Source of the DNA: Chrysomallon squamiferum
Lineage: Eukaryota > Mollusca > Gastropoda > Neomphalida > Peltospiridae
Reading direction: 5' to 3'
NCBI GenBank assembly: GCA_012295275.1
Contig: CM022665.1
Span: forward strand, 45,212,595-45,276,594
DNA: 64,000 nt
The translations under genes and the position numbers were made by a program. This document shows, piece after piece, positions 1-13,334 of this stretch. Position 1 is the first letter of the stretch. Every line of letters starts with the position of its first letter. The notes under the pieces are model-generated. The model searched no databases. It was given only the letters and a program-made list of their open reading frames with translations, and was not told the origin of the DNA.

Positions 1-1033
1 TTAAAGAAAAGAGAAGACCATCTGAGACTCAAATAAAAATATCTACACATTAACAAGTGGAAACCATGTTAAAACATACAATAATAAAAAAAATAACACC
101 ACACAATAACACCAAATGTCAATCAGGTAAAAATTATTTTAAAATATAAATAACAATATGAAAAGTGTAAAAATACGTTTAAAAATATCTTATAAAAAGT
201 ATCCATCTTTAATATATAATAATTCATTCTCTATTTTTTTTTCTTACAAATCAAATCAAATGTGACTTGTTCCAACAAAAGGTACAGTAAGTTGTGTTTG
301 ATTTTGTGTTGCTATTTTGGGAGGTGGGGTTACATTTATTAATTATCATTATTTTTTGTTAATGTTAGTTTTTGTTGGGGTTATTTTGTATTTTTAAAAA
401 ACATTTATATGTTTATTTACAAGTATTAAGAAAATTTAGTGTTTAAAACAATACAGGACATACTGTATGACATTTATAAAGTTATAATGCTGACATAATA
501 CTTTTTGAATAACATAACATCAGTCAGTGAACCATGTATTCAGTAATTCAGCTTTACTAAACTAGCAGATGGTTGAGAAAGAAGGTGAACAAAATAATAA
601 AAATAATCAGTAAAAGTTAATCTCATCAACTTTCTGTACCTTTACTTGAAACTGGTCATTAATGCTAACAATATCTTACAAGATTAAAAAATTTGCTTTT
701 CTTGGCAGAAAAAAATAAAAAATAAAAATATAAATAATAAATAAAAAAATATACATATATATATGATATTAAAATAAATAAATAAGTAAAAACTACATAC
801 ATTCATTATATTGGTTTTTCTGCCAAAAGAAAAAAAAAAAAAAAAAAAAATGCTCAATAATTCTAGGACACAGGTAAGTAAGTACACAAATTTAATTTAG
901 AATTACCATACTTTTTTCTTTCTTTTTTTTTAAAGCAGAAACTGACATTATTTAAAAATAAAAAATAAATATATTGAACACAAATAATTATTCAGTTATC
1001 ACCAGGCAACCCACTTTAGCTTGCAGTCAGTAT

Positions 1034-1270
1034 CAGAATCCAGACAATCTACATCATCTCCAGACAGTCTACACCAGAATCCAGACAATCTACATCATCT
1101 CCAGACAGTCTACACAAAACTCCATACAAACCAATTCTCCTCCCATATCAATTTCCTATATCTATCTCCCTATTTCCCCCACACCTGTCTGCAATCTACA
1201 TGTCTCTCCAGACAGTCCACACCTGTATTAAACAGTCTACATCAGTCTACATCAGTCTACATCAGTCTCT
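1034..1270. repeat. Short minisatellite, 41-bp and 10-bp units
   Basis: The string ATCCAGACAATCTACATC recurs 41 bp apart near 1038 and 1079, followed by CAGTCTACAT-type 10-bp units up to about 1268. The open frames across it are a by-product of the repeat. Confidence 0.7.
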
Positions 1271-3384
1271 AAAAAATCTACATCAGACGAGTAACAATCA
1301 ACACCAGAATCCATCAAACTTAATTAATCCTCAACCCATATCAGTCTTCTGGCAGAAGTTTCAAAATAAAACCACAAAAAGACAATAATTTACAAAAAAA
1401 AGACCAAGACTTTTTTTAAAAATAATTGCGTTACATTAGCTATAAAAAAATAAAAAAAATATTTTTAACATAGTAAAATATAAAAAAAATATATAAGATA
1501 TTAAAAAATAAAACTTCCAAATTTCAAATGAAAATGTTCGTTCACAGTTTGTGTGTATAAAATAAGTATTCTCTGTGTGTTATTTAAAGTATATCGACAC
1601 TGATGCAGTGACAAATGGAAGATTAACTCTCTCGACTGTTTCCATAGCGAAAAAAATATACATACTGATAAAAAAACATTAAAAAAAATTGTAACACATT
1701 TTAAATATTTTTACATGTTATTTATCAGAAATAAAATGGGTCTGTATTAATTTAGTTAAATTATAATATTTATCATTTGTTTTTTTAATTTATATTTTTA
1801 TTTTATTTTATTTTATTTTTTTATTAAATTTTCATGATGCATTTCTTTCTTACCTTTATAATATTTTTTTTTTAAACATTTTTTGTTTTTTTTGTGTTGA
1901 TTCTCAGAAATGTGAGAAAAAACTACTGGATAAACATATTTAATGTATGAATGATTTACTTATTAATGATAATAATAAAACAAGCAAAAATGAGCAAAAA
2001 ATTTCAAACATTCCTTATTTACCATTCTCTGAGGGGTTTTTCTATATCTATGTACATAAAAAAAATTAAAATTAAAAAAAAAAAAAAAAAAAAAAATCAT
2101 GGCTGTAAAAACACAAACAAAGGAACAGATATCCTAAATCTTAATAGGATTCCTACTTTACCAACATACTTTATGATTAGCAAAGACTAACTATGAAAAT
2201 ACAAACATGGCACATGGCATAAATCTCAAAACGGTTGCTGTTTTACTATCATGCTTTATCGTTAACAAAGATTGGATTGTAGTAGAAAAAATAAATTTAC
2301 ATGGAAATACGCAAAATATTTTTTACAGTTTTATCCAACTGTTGTATCGTAATTAATAAAAATGTAAAGAAAAGTGAAACACTTTGGAATAACACTTCAC
2401 GTTGTGATTCATCACATTCTTGTATTTTCTTACTTGCTTATTTGTAAAGCCTGCTCAGGAATAATGGAATGTTTTGTTAATTGTGGTTTCTTTTCTATTA
2501 TTATTATTCTCTTTTAAATAAAACAAAAATAAATAAATAAAATAAAATATTAAATGCAGACTACATAGATAATTTTTTATCTTTTAATCATTATTTTCTT
2601 TCTTTTTTTTTTTTTTTTTTTTAGAAAGAGAGTGGATAAATAACACAATAAAAAAAAAAATTAATAATAATAATAATTTGAGTTTCAACATTTGTTTGTC
2701 TATAAAATTAAAGGTAAATTATCTTTTTTCTAATTTTTTTTATTTTTTTAAATTTTTTTTTATTATTATTATTATTTTTTTTTTAGTTTGTCTTGATCAT
2801 CAAAGTTCCAAACAGGTCATGAGTCATTTTTGGATAACACTGTTTATGTTCACTTGGCTTTTAATGAAGTAGGAAAATGAAATTAATTTTGGAATGATTA
2901 ATGAGTACCTGCTCATCAGTTGTAACAGTTTATAAAATAACTGTTTTAGTATACATTTCGTAGTCAGTGAGCATAAAGGGACTAAAACAAAATATTATTT
3001 TTATTAAGAAACATATTTGGAAGACATGGAATTATTGTGTGAGAAGGGAAAAGTTGAGAGGGTTCTGTCTCATTTTTCTTTTCTTTTTTCTTCTCTTTAT
3101 AAATCAGTAGGATTCAGAGTTTTGGGGGGGGGGTAATCTTCTTCTTCTTCTTTATAAAGATTCAGTTAAGCAACAGTTGTTATAACTTATTTTGTTTGGG
3201 TTAGAGTAGGTATGTATTTCTAAGACAAAATATTTATTAATTCTACTAATTAATGAAATAACTAATTTAAAAAAAACAAAAATTAATTTCTCTCAAAAAT
3301 ATGAAAATAAATTGTAAATAATGACACAAGGACGTGACGTTTAAAAAGAAAATAATTTAAAACAAACAAATAAAAAAATAAATA

Positions 3385-3388
<4 letters not shown>

Positions 3389-3419
<31 letters not shown>

Positions 3420-3971
3420 TAATGAAACAATAATAATAATAATAATTATTATTATTATTATTAGCAGACGTAGAGAAGCAGCTGATGAAGAAATTATTAT
3501 TATAATAATCTTAATAAAATATCATATCTTTTTTTCTGAAATTCAACCTCTTTTTCACTATTTAAAAAAAAAAAAACATAAATAAAAAAAATAAAAATAA
3601 TTAAAAAAAGGAACAGTAGTAGTAGTAGTAGTAGTAGTTGTAGTAGTAATAATAATAATAATGTTTTTTTTATGAAACATGCATAGAAATTAAGAGACAG
3701 GTAAGACTATACAGGTATACAAAAACATGCTAGGTGCTGGGGAGTATATTCTTTCTAAGATATGAAACAAAATATTTTATGAAAATATAATAAGCAAACA
3801 GTGCATTTTAAAAATAATATATAATGGATGTGTTTAAACTGTGCACGAATTCTTGAACAAAAATTGTAATAGTATTATAGTAATGGTGACAGTAGTTTTA
3901 ATAATAAAAATAATAATAATAATAGAAATAATAATAATAATAATAATAGAAATAATAATAATAATAATAGA

Positions 3972-4002
<31 letters not shown>

Positions 4003-4045
4003 GAAATAATAACAATAATAATAATAATAATAATTATATAATAAT
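3389..4045. repeat. AAT and AGT microsatellites
   Basis: AAT-rich tracts at about 3389-3445 and 3898-4045 and an AGT tract at about 3618-3660, separated by ordinary AT-rich sequence. Confidence 0.75.
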
Positions 4046-4514
4046 AATTTTTAGCATTAAAACACTCACATCATACAATTTTTTGAAAAACCCCACACTG
4101 CCAACATTATTAACTTTTGTTTGCTAAAGCTGATATTTAAAAATAATCACATTTACTGATGAATGTCTGAAAGTTTACACTGCTAACTGAACACAATGAA
4201 ACAAGTTTCAGACAAGATGGAACCTGCTGTTACTGATAAACATTCATCTGCTTTCTGTCTTCAACAAGACCAATCAGAAACCAGTTTGAGATCATGTGAT
4301 CATTTCCTCCCCAATAACATTACTGATGTTATATTGAATTTACATAGCAAAAGGTATTTTTTTTTTTTTTATTTACTATGCACAGATTATACAGATTTAT
4401 GTTTTCAATCTTGTTTGCAAACAAAAGTATAATAGTACTGACATGGCATTATTCTTCAATGTAATCCAAACAAAAAAAACAAAAAAAAACAAAAAGCAGC
4501 CAACTTTCAAAACG

Positions 4515-4529
4515 AAGGGAGATAACTCC
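4515..4529 (+). other. AAGGGAGATAACTCC motif
   Basis: One of four near-identical motifs in the window (others at 50638, 58260 and 63451). From memory this string is very common in molluscan non-coding sequence; its function is unknown. Confidence 0.5.
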
Positions 4530-4738
4530 AAATCATTATAGCACTAAACCATCTTTCCCATTATTAAAAATAAAACACAAACAGAACCTGTGACACACTC
4601 CATAGCATTACGTCTTTAGGTGAGTGTGTGAAAATGTTGATTTTTGTTGTTCTTATTTTTTTACTTTTTTATATATATATATTCTTCTTTTTTTTTTAAA
4701 GCGCCCTTGATTTAAAATAGCTGCATTCTGATGACAAA

Positions 4739-4770
<32 letters not shown>

Positions 4771-4789
4771 CTTCTTAGTCTGATTCACA

Positions 4790-5849
4790 TCATAGAATAA
4801 AACAGCGCATCTTCTTTTTCTTTGGAGATGGCTTCACTGGTGGCCTTTCCTCCAACTGGAATTTTCTGAAAAAAAAAATTAAAATAACAAAACTGAATGT
4901 TCAGTGTTTCCATACACACACACACACACATCTCTATTATTTCTACTACTAATACTACTGCTGTTATTGCTGCCAACTTTACTATTACCACATTAACTAT
5001 TCCTATATGTAAATACATATTTAAACAGTTGATATTTATATTAATTGAAAATTAAATATTAAGCTGTATCGTAACTGGGCATTTATGATGTGAGTGATCT
5101 TTTTTTCTAGAAACCTAGCTGCAACCGAAATCAATGGTTTCTGAAATGTGCCTGGTTGGGATACACCATTAGTCATGCTATTTCTCTACAATGATGGCAC
5201 GAGACAGGAATTCCATTAGCTAGTTATTCATTTATTACACAGTGATAACAGATTCTTTTAACAGAAAATATCCACAAAACTAAAAAACAGAAATTAACTC
5301 ATTTAATAATTAAATTGTCGAGGTGTTGATTACAACAGTAAATAGCATAAAAAAAGAAACCAAAGTGAAATGATCCAGTAACTGGTTGGAATGGGAAATT
5401 ACATTAAATAAAAGTTTGCCATGTTCCTTGTTATTAATGCTACAGTGACTTTGTTACATTCTGCTTCTAAACGGATCTGAAGAAATTATAAAAACAATTT
5501 TAAATTTTAAACTAATTAAAAAATAAAATACCTGATTATTCGCACCAGCTCGTAGAATGCCTGATCAACATTAGTTCTATTTTTGGCACTTGCTTCCACC
5601 AGCTTTATTTTTAATCTTCTCGCCAATTCAAGGCCTGCTTCCTGACTCACCTAAATAAAACAAAACAATGTTAAAACAGATCATTTATATACTTTTAAAA
5701 AATTTAAAAATATGTCAAATGTTTCTTACAGAATTTTGGTCTCGCCTGAATAATGTAATTTCTGTAAATATAATTCAAAATAAATACTTTTTGAAACTCA
5801 AAATATGTTAGAGGATGTTTAACAATCTTACATCTCTTTATTATTATTA

Positions 5850-5917
<68 letters not shown>

Positions 5918-6201
5918 TTTATTATTTTTATTTTCATTATTTTACTACTACCACTGCTACTGTTATTATTTACATTGTTATTATTACCTTTATTTTTATC
6001 ATTATCATTATTACTACTACAGACAGATGTATTAATGTATGTATGTGTGTCTGTATGTATGTATGTATGTATTTTAAGTATCTATTTTTTATTATTGTTG
6101 TTATCTTCATCATACTTAATATCAATTACTACCAATAACATCATCAGCATCATCATCATTATCATTACTACTATTACTACTTCTACCACTACTGCTGCTA
6201 C

Positions 6202-6245
<44 letters not shown>

Positions 6246-7000
6246 CTCTCTGGTGTTCTAAGTCAGACTTGTTGGCCACTAAAACCATAGGAAACTCGTC
6301 CCTGTCTTTCACACGTAAAATCTGTCTGTGGAACTTGTAGATTTCATCAAAACTGAAAAAAAAAACACCAAAAACAATATATATTTACTTATGTGATTTT
6401 GTCAATCTCATTAAAATTAAGCTGATAAAAAAGAAGAAGAAGTAATTAATTATTTCTTGTAAGTACGTGTATTTTAAAAGTGCCTATATTTATGTTTTTC
6501 AATACTTCAAAATATTTTTTTTTTTTTTTTTTAGAAAACCAATCTTTAATAACAATAAAGTATAATAATGTAATAAACTGCACCACAATACACAAAGGCT
6601 GTTACATTTATTTCTGTGATGTCAATTTGTTTTTTGCAATGTTAAAACATTTTGTAATCTACAGTTGATTTTAAAATTAATTTTTTGAAATCGGTAGTAA
6701 ATATTTTAATCTAATCTTGAAAGTCTGTTGATTTTTTTTTTTTTTTTTTTTTTGTTGAAGGGGTTGTTGTTTATTGGACTGCTGACTTAAAAACATAATT
6801 ATATTCAGGTAATTCACACCTGTATCATGAATGCAATATTTACCTGCTCTGGTCAGTCACTGAGTAGGCCAGCAAAAATCCTTCACCTGACCTCATGTAC
6901 TGTTCTCTCATAGCACTGAATTCTTCCTGTCCGGCAGTGTCCAAGACTGAAATAGTAATAATAATAACAATAATAATAATAATAGTAGTAGTAGAAGTAG

Positions 7001-7032
<32 letters not shown>

Positions 7033-10000
7033 ATAAAAGTAGTAGTAGTAGTAGTAATAATAAATAACAATAACAATAACAATAACAATAATAATAAAAG
7101 TAGTAGTAGTAGTAGTAATAATAACAGTAATAATAATAATAATAAAATTAGTAGTAGTAGTAGTAATAATAACAATAATAATAATAAAAGTAATAATAAT
7201 GATAATAATAATAATAATTCTAGAAACAAGATGTGTAACAATAAAACAAAAGTAAATAAATAAATAAATAAATAAATATGAATATATATTTAATAATAAA
7301 TAATAAAATATGATTAATAATGATAGTAATAACAACAGCAATGAAAATAATAATAAAGTATAGTAATATATTTTCATACTATTAGTTGAATATAAGACAA
7401 ATAGCTCTCTGAAAGAACATGATTCTGCTTGACAAAATCAGGTATTTGTGAATTTTAAAATTTTCAACAAGAATAATAATCATCATATCTAATAATAATA
7501 AAAATAATAAAAACAACATTTGAAAATTAGTAATGTTTTGTCACACCACCATTAATACTAATACTACTACTACTAATAATAATAATAATAATTGTTTTAA
7601 AACATAATTATTTACTCCAAATCACAATTAGTTATCCTGGGCATTTTCAGAGAACTTTTCAAAAAATGATCTCCAGTTTTGACAGTCTCTTAAAGGTTTG
7701 CCATATCTCATCTACATTTTGTTGACAATAATTAGGATCATAGGATATTAAATAAAGAAAACTATATATTTGTTTACAAAATTTAATACACTAGGATATT
7801 GAATAAATAAAACTCCTGTACATTGTTTACAATAATTCAAATTATTAAATAAAGAAATAAATAAATATTAAATAAAGAAAACTCCTCTACATTTTGTCTA
7901 CAGTAATTAAAAAACACTAGCATATTAAATAAAGAAAACTCCTATATATTTGTCTACAGTAATTAAAACACTAGCATATTAAATAAAGAAAACTCCTCTA
8001 CATTTTGTCTACAGAAATTAAAACACTAGCATATTAAATAAAGAAAACTCCTATATATTTGTCTACAGTAATTAAAACACTAGCATATTAAATAAAGAAA
8101 ACTGCTGTATATTTGTTTACAATAATACAGATACTGGGATATTAAATAAAGAAAACTCCTATATATTTGTTTACAATAATTAAGATACTTGGATATTAAA
8201 TAAAGAAAACTGCTGTATATTTGTTTACAATAATACAGATACTGGGATATTAAATAAAGAAAACTCCTATATATTTGTTTACAATAATTAAGATACTTGG
8301 ATATTAAATAAAGAAAACTCCTGTATATTTGTTTACAATAATAAAGATACTGGGATATTAAATAAAGAAAACTGCTGTATATTTGTTTACAATAATACAG
8401 ATACTGGGATATTAAATAAAGAAAACTCCTGTATATTTGTTTACAATAATACAGATACTGGGATATTAAATAAAGAAAACTCTTATATATTTGTTTACAA
8501 TAATACAGATACTGGGATATTAAATAAAGAAAACTCCTGTATATTTGTTTACAATAATACAGATACTGGGATATTAAATAAAGAAAACTCCTGTATATTT
8601 GTTTACAATAATACAGATACTGGGATATTAAATAAAGAAAACTCCTGTATATTTGTTTACAATAATACAGATACTGGGATATTAAATAAAGAAAACTCCT
8701 GTATATTTGTTTACAATAATAAAGATACTGGGATATTAAATAAAGATAACTGCTATATATTTGTTTACAATAATACAGATACTGGGATATTAAATAAAGA
8801 AAACTCCTGTATATTTGTTTACAATAATAAAGATACTGGGATATTATATAAAGATAACTGCTATATATTGGTTTACAATAATAGAGATACTGGGATATTA
8901 AATAAAGAAAACTTACTATCCAGCCTGGCCACAATGTCGTCAATGACGCACTGTTTTGTATAAGAATCCTCAATTGTTGGGTCATAATCTGTGACAAAAT
9001 ATGACTGAAAAAAAAAAAGCCGCAAAGAAACAACAACATTATTTAATGTATATTTAATGATTAATTCTGGCTGTATTGTCATTACAACCATCATTATCAA
9101 ACACAGAATCAGAAATTCTGTGATAAAAATACAACTACAAAAACAAACAAAAATAAATATAACCATTATTTAATGTATGTTTAATTATTAATTCTGGCTG
9201 TATTACTATTAGAACCAACATTATCAAAAGTAGAATCAGAAATTCATAGATAAAATATGACTGTAAAACAACAACAACAACAACAACCACAACAAAAACA
9301 ACAAAACACTATTCTTTAATGTATATTTAATTATTAATTCTGGCTGTATTACCGTTAGAACCACCATTACCAAAAGTAGAATCAGAAATTCTGTAAAAGC
9401 AAGTTTCTATTACTGCAATGGCTGTAACTTACAAGATGTAGCAAGTGTTAAATTATTATATTAGTACTGCTACAACAACAGTAACAACAACTGCTACTCT
9501 TCTGCTACAACAATCAGCTTATACTGATGTTACTACCAATATTTCTACTAAACCTGCTACTACTACTACTACAACTTTTATTACTCCTTCTACAGGTACT
9601 GCCACTACCACAACAACTAGTATTACCACTACCATTTCTACTATTATCACTACCACTACTACTACTACTGCTGCCTCTATCACTACTACTATTACCCACT
9701 AATACTATTTTTATAACTATCATCCACTATTACTATTACTATTACAACAACTATTTTGCTGTTAACTAAAACTAGTAACTAAAACCAGTACTTCTGTTTC
9801 TGCTGCTTAATGGAGGCAGTCATTACTGGAAGGATTTTGTTACAACAGCATTTAAAATATAAATGTTTATCAAATACTAATAATAAATATTACAATAATA
9901 AATGTCATTGTTTAATCATGATAAGTATCGGTGCATGTGAAGGGCATGCATGTATTTATGTGTGTAATGTAAAGAATGTGCACTTACAAATGAACAAAAA

Positions 10001-10796
10001 ATAATGATGTGTTGTATGCATGTCTGACTGTGCTATAAAAAGATTTTATCTTTAAATGTAAATAAATAACAATAAATATACAGTTGTTTTGCCAAGGCAA
10101 TCTTTTTGGGGAGATTATGTGACAATAAAATACAGTTCACCTGATACTAGGAAGTTACAAAGATTCATAAAACAGTTACATTTAAAATTACAGCCTTTGT
10201 ATCCTTTTCTTCTCAATTATTGTTATTTTGTGCACCTGCTACATATGTGTGTATGTGTTTGTGTGTGTGTATTCAATTCTACACGTGTTCAAAATTTGTT
10301 ACAAGACATATAATAATTATTATTATTAGGTTTACATTTTTTGTTTTTATCTAAATTTCTATTTAAAAAATTCATAAATAAAACTTCTCTGATTAAGACG
10401 ATTATGATTTTTTTTTTTTTAAACTTTCAGTTAAGTTAGTGCAGAAATTAACAATAAACACTGTGCACAAGACCATACTTTGTCAGATATATTTATATAT
10501 ATTTAAATGCTTAACCTATTGTCATAAGAGTTGCTCACAACTAGAACTAATTTATATCACTGCATTTTGACATAACATTCCAGATGCTTGGGTAAATTTT
10601 CAAACAGGACAAGCTGACTAGCCCTTGTCATGGTTTAACAGGCTGGGATTGGTATTACATATTAATGTTGTTGTTGTTTTTTTCATTACAGTATATGTAA
10701 TAATATAGTTATAACATGTTTTGTAAATACATACACACACATAATAATAATAACTATGATTAAATAAATAATACTGTTTACTTTATAATATAAAAT

Positions 10797-10832
<36 letters not shown>

Positions 10833-11159
10833 ATTTGGTTAAACTTAAAGTTACTTATTTTCAAACATTTCTGACTGACTCTTTTCTAGAACATTTTTCA
10901 TACATTGTAATGCAAAAAATCTTGACCTGAAAAGGAACTTTGTAAGATAGTAGTGCTTCGTGGTAACAATAACAACGACTAGAAGTAGGTGACCGAATTA
11001 CTTGCAATGTAGCAATTCTGCAACAGAGGGTGCGACTAAGGAGGAGGGAGTTACCTGAATAAACTGAATGGTTAAGGCACTTTTTCCAACACCACCTCCC
11101 CCAACCACTACCAGCTTGTAGCTCTGGCTGTGACTTCCCGAATCCTGATTCCGGGACAT
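4790..11159 (-). CDS. RRAS2: R-Ras2/TC21-type Ras GTPase
   Basis: Small GTPase that switches between GDP and GTP at membranes to drive growth signalling. Coding exons on the minus strand: 11055-11159, 8917-9004, 6844-6946, 6244-6352, 5532-5650, 4790-4865 (600 nt, 199 aa). Seen in the translation: P-loop GGGGVGKS (about residues 21-28), effector loop YDPTIEDSY, switch [20 protein letters not shown] and EASAK guanine-specificity motifs, a basic tail PSPKKKKMR and a C-terminal CAAX box CFIL. The segment [19 protein letters not shown] and the piece [19 protein letters not shown] match R-Ras2 better than M-Ras, H-Ras or K-Ras as I remember them. Residues equivalent to Gly12 and Gln61 of H-Ras are wild type. 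The start ATG opens a short 14-residue N-terminal extension, as in R-Ras proteins. Terminal Leu in the CAAX box predicts geranylgeranylation (inference). Several introns are packed with tandem repeats. Divergent from INCENP. The ortholog call against other invertebrate Ras2/Ras64B-like genes is firm at subfamily level. Confidence 0.95.
5830..6243. repeat. ATT-type microsatellites touching RRAS2 exon 4
   Basis: ATT arrays at about 5830-5925 and 6198-6243. The second one forms the 5' splice site of RRAS2 intron 4: read on the minus strand, the donor is GTG|gtaataataataa, so bases from +3 onward are microsatellite. Confidence 0.8.
6950..7220. repeat. Compound AAT/AGT microsatellite
   Basis: Blocks of AAT and AGT with AAC interruptions, starting just beyond the acceptor of RRAS2 exon 3 (acceptor at 6947-6949). 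On the minus strand they supply the T-rich tract before the AG. Confidence 0.8.
7730..8912. repeat. 54-bp minisatellite in RRAS2 intron 2
   Basis: About 20 units with the core GATACTGGGATATTAAATAA and a 54-bp period, best preserved at 8090-8910 and decayed toward 7730. The array ends within a few bases of the exon 2 donor (8915-8916). Because 54 is divisible by 3, one minus-strand frame stays open for about 300 codons as an 18-residue repeat. This is an intronic array, not a gene. Confidence 0.9.
9476..9770. repeat. Degenerate ACT-type trinucleotide tract
   Basis: Irregular runs of CTA/ACT and ACA in RRAS2 intron 1. The open frames on both strands (Thr-, Leu- or Ser-rich) come from the repeat. 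Confidence 0.75.
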
Positions 11160-11294
11160 CCTGAGGCACCCTCCCTTCCCTGATTATGTTTAGCCCCCTC
11201 AATGTTTGGGCTCCTCTGAAGCTTGTTGTTGTTTTTCTCCTCCGACACTACTTTTTGATGAAGCGAAGCAGATTAATCATCGCGACCACTTAAC

Positions 11295-11302
11295 CCGGAA
11301 GT
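11295..11302. promoter_or_regulatory. ETS-like CCGGAAGT upstream of RRAS2
   Basis: CCGGAAGT, a full ETS/GABP core, lies about 136 bp upstream of the RRAS2 start codon. GC-containing octamers are rare in this AT-rich window. A promoter role is inferred from position only. Confidence 0.4.
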
Positions 11303-12380
11303 ATTTTTTTTTTTTTTTTTTTTTACGTTATAGTTTCTGTTTCGTAGAGAACCAACAAAAATTTAAAGAAAACGCTAACAGCGCAAAAAAAAAAAAAAAA
11401 AAAGATTTTTAAATATATATTTGCTTTATTTACTTAAACTAACGAAACCATTATTACTGTTCCTATTTTATAGAAAAGAAAAATTAAAGATACATAAAAT
11501 AAAGGCTAGTCTTCTAAAGGTCAGTTTAAAGTTACTTTCAACCTAATTATCTATTTACATATTAAAATACACAAAACAAATAAATATTCGTTATGTTAAA
11601 ACAGTTAATTATTTATCTGTTCCGTCATGCATATCTGATAATAAAGAAATATAGTCTAATTTTAACACCTTTCTTTTATTTTATTTTATTTTTTTTTTGT
11701 TTGTTTCTTCTTTCTTCTTTATTTATTTAGTTAGTTATTCATTGTCTGTCAGGTTAGTAAATAAATAATTAAATATTCCTCAGCGCTCGGATGAAAGATA
11801 CACAAAGTAAATTAGATTTTTGATTCAGAACAATTAGTTATACGAGATTCTTTTTCTTTTTTTCTACTACCTAACCTATTTAATTATAACTCATATATTT
11901 TAATGGTTTTGGGTTTTTTGTGTGTGTGTGTGTGTTTTTTTTTTATGATAAATATTATTTAATATTTTCCCTTTTGAATTCCATATTTTTCTTCTTGTTT
12001 TGAGGATGAATAAGAATGTTTAGTTTGTAATGGTAATGAATAGGTTTTGAGAGCATTGACTTTGTTTTGATTTTTGAAATAAAAAAACAGAAACAGAATT
12101 AATTTTATATTGCTTTTAATGTTGAAAACTTTACTACCATTTATATTTATTTATTTTATTTAATATTGTATTTTATTTATTTATTTATTTATTTATTTCT
12201 GTTTATAATTAAACACATCTTGAAATTATTTTAACGCAATCATTTATATATATTGTAATTACAGTCATCAAGTCCGATAATCGTAGCCAATGAAATTTTA
12301 AACCTCAATAGCAATAAATGGAACCAGTCTATGAAACAGAATAAAGCGTAATACATTACAAAAGGCTAGTGTCTTGATAA
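11303..12380. other. Intergenic region between RRAS2 and INCENP
   Basis: Shared upstream region of the two divergent genes. It contains poly-T, a GT run near 11920-11933, TTTA repeats near 12175-12195 and no coding potential that I can see. Confidence 0.6.
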
Positions 12381-12446
12381 ACTAAATTTGATTGGTCCGT
12401 TTGTGACTGGCGCAGAATTTCGTTTGAATTAAGGGAAATATGGAAG
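12287..12446 (+). promoter_or_regulatory. Candidate INCENP cell-cycle promoter
   Basis: Contains CCAAT (12287-12291), an inverted CCAAT box ATTGG (12391-12395), a CTGGCGCAG stretch (E2F/CDE-like) and TTTGAA (12423-12428, the CHR consensus). A possible non-coding exon ends with the donor GAAG|gtacat at 12446. It would splice to the acceptor at 13321-13322 just before the INCENP ATG. CCAAT plus CHR is the known arrangement of vertebrate G2/M genes. Its use here is inference. Confidence 0.35.
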
Positions 12447-13334
12447 GTACATTTTGCTAATAATTAATAAAATGTCAGATTTGGTTTGTTTATTCATAAA
12501 CATGTATAATCAGTTTAGTTTTATAATTCACCGACATGCAGAGATCCTATTTACAATACTCAGGTGTTCTAAATATCAAGAATAATTTCGGATGTTTCGG
12601 GGAAAAGATTGCACAAGCACTGTCTTTTTGCTAATCAAATGATCGGTCACAGTCGTGACAATGGGAAATAAATTTTGTTATATTAACAGTAGATTTATAA
12701 ATTTTCTGCATCATCAGCTCATAGCATTTTAATACAATGCACTAAGATATGAATTTAATTACGTACAGATATACATTTAAGATAACTACTGTAAAATTGC
12801 ATTAATCATTTAATGAACGTTTGGATGAATTACATTTTTTATTTTTTTAAATTAAAAGCAAGATCATGAAGATGAAGGTAATCGTATAAGTCGCAATAAG
12901 ATATCTCATAATTACTAACTCCAGTAATTTCGTTGTTTCAGGTGCTGAGTTAGGATACAAGAATAATAATGTTTCACTCGTAATGCATAATCATGATACT
13001 GATAATCATAATTATCAAATTATAATATGAATTTAATGAAATACAAATAGTATTAATATTGTTATAGAATTTATACGGTTTTTGAATATATATTACAATT
13101 TTGTTTTTTAAATAGAGCAGTAAATGTGTCTAAGAGAATCAACAATGATAATTTATAATAAGAAAACATTTAAAAAATATATTATGTGTCAGTGTTTTCT
13201 ATAACAATTGATGGCTATGCAATTGCTGTTTCAGATTTTAAAAATAATAATTTAAGATACCTTTGAATTTTACATGCTTTATATATAACCTTTTCATTAT
13301 ATTTCATTAAGTTTGACTGCAGTTAAGTTGAAAA

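Larger units (their letters stand above)
1..4789. other. AT-rich flank and probable 3' UTR of RRAS2
   Basis: No gene with recognisable homology was found. The part adjoining 4790 should be the 3' UTR of the minus-strand RRAS2, but many TTTATT strings (AATAAA on the minus strand) prevent choosing a cleavage site. The rest is AT-rich sequence with poly-A/T runs, short AAT and AGT arrays and one small minisatellite (1034-1270). All open frames here are short and low-complexity. Confidence 0.5.

Noticed and set aside
8080..9039. Open frame of 319 codons with an 18-residue repeat on the minus strand
   Set aside because: It is the 54-bp minisatellite of RRAS2 intron 2 read in one frame. The period is a multiple of three, so it stays open by construction, and it runs over exon 2 in the wrong frame.
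9445..9770. Thr-rich frame of 85 codons that could suggest a mucin-like protein
   Set aside because: Degenerate ACT/ACA repeat within RRAS2 intron 1, with similar open frames on the opposite strand.
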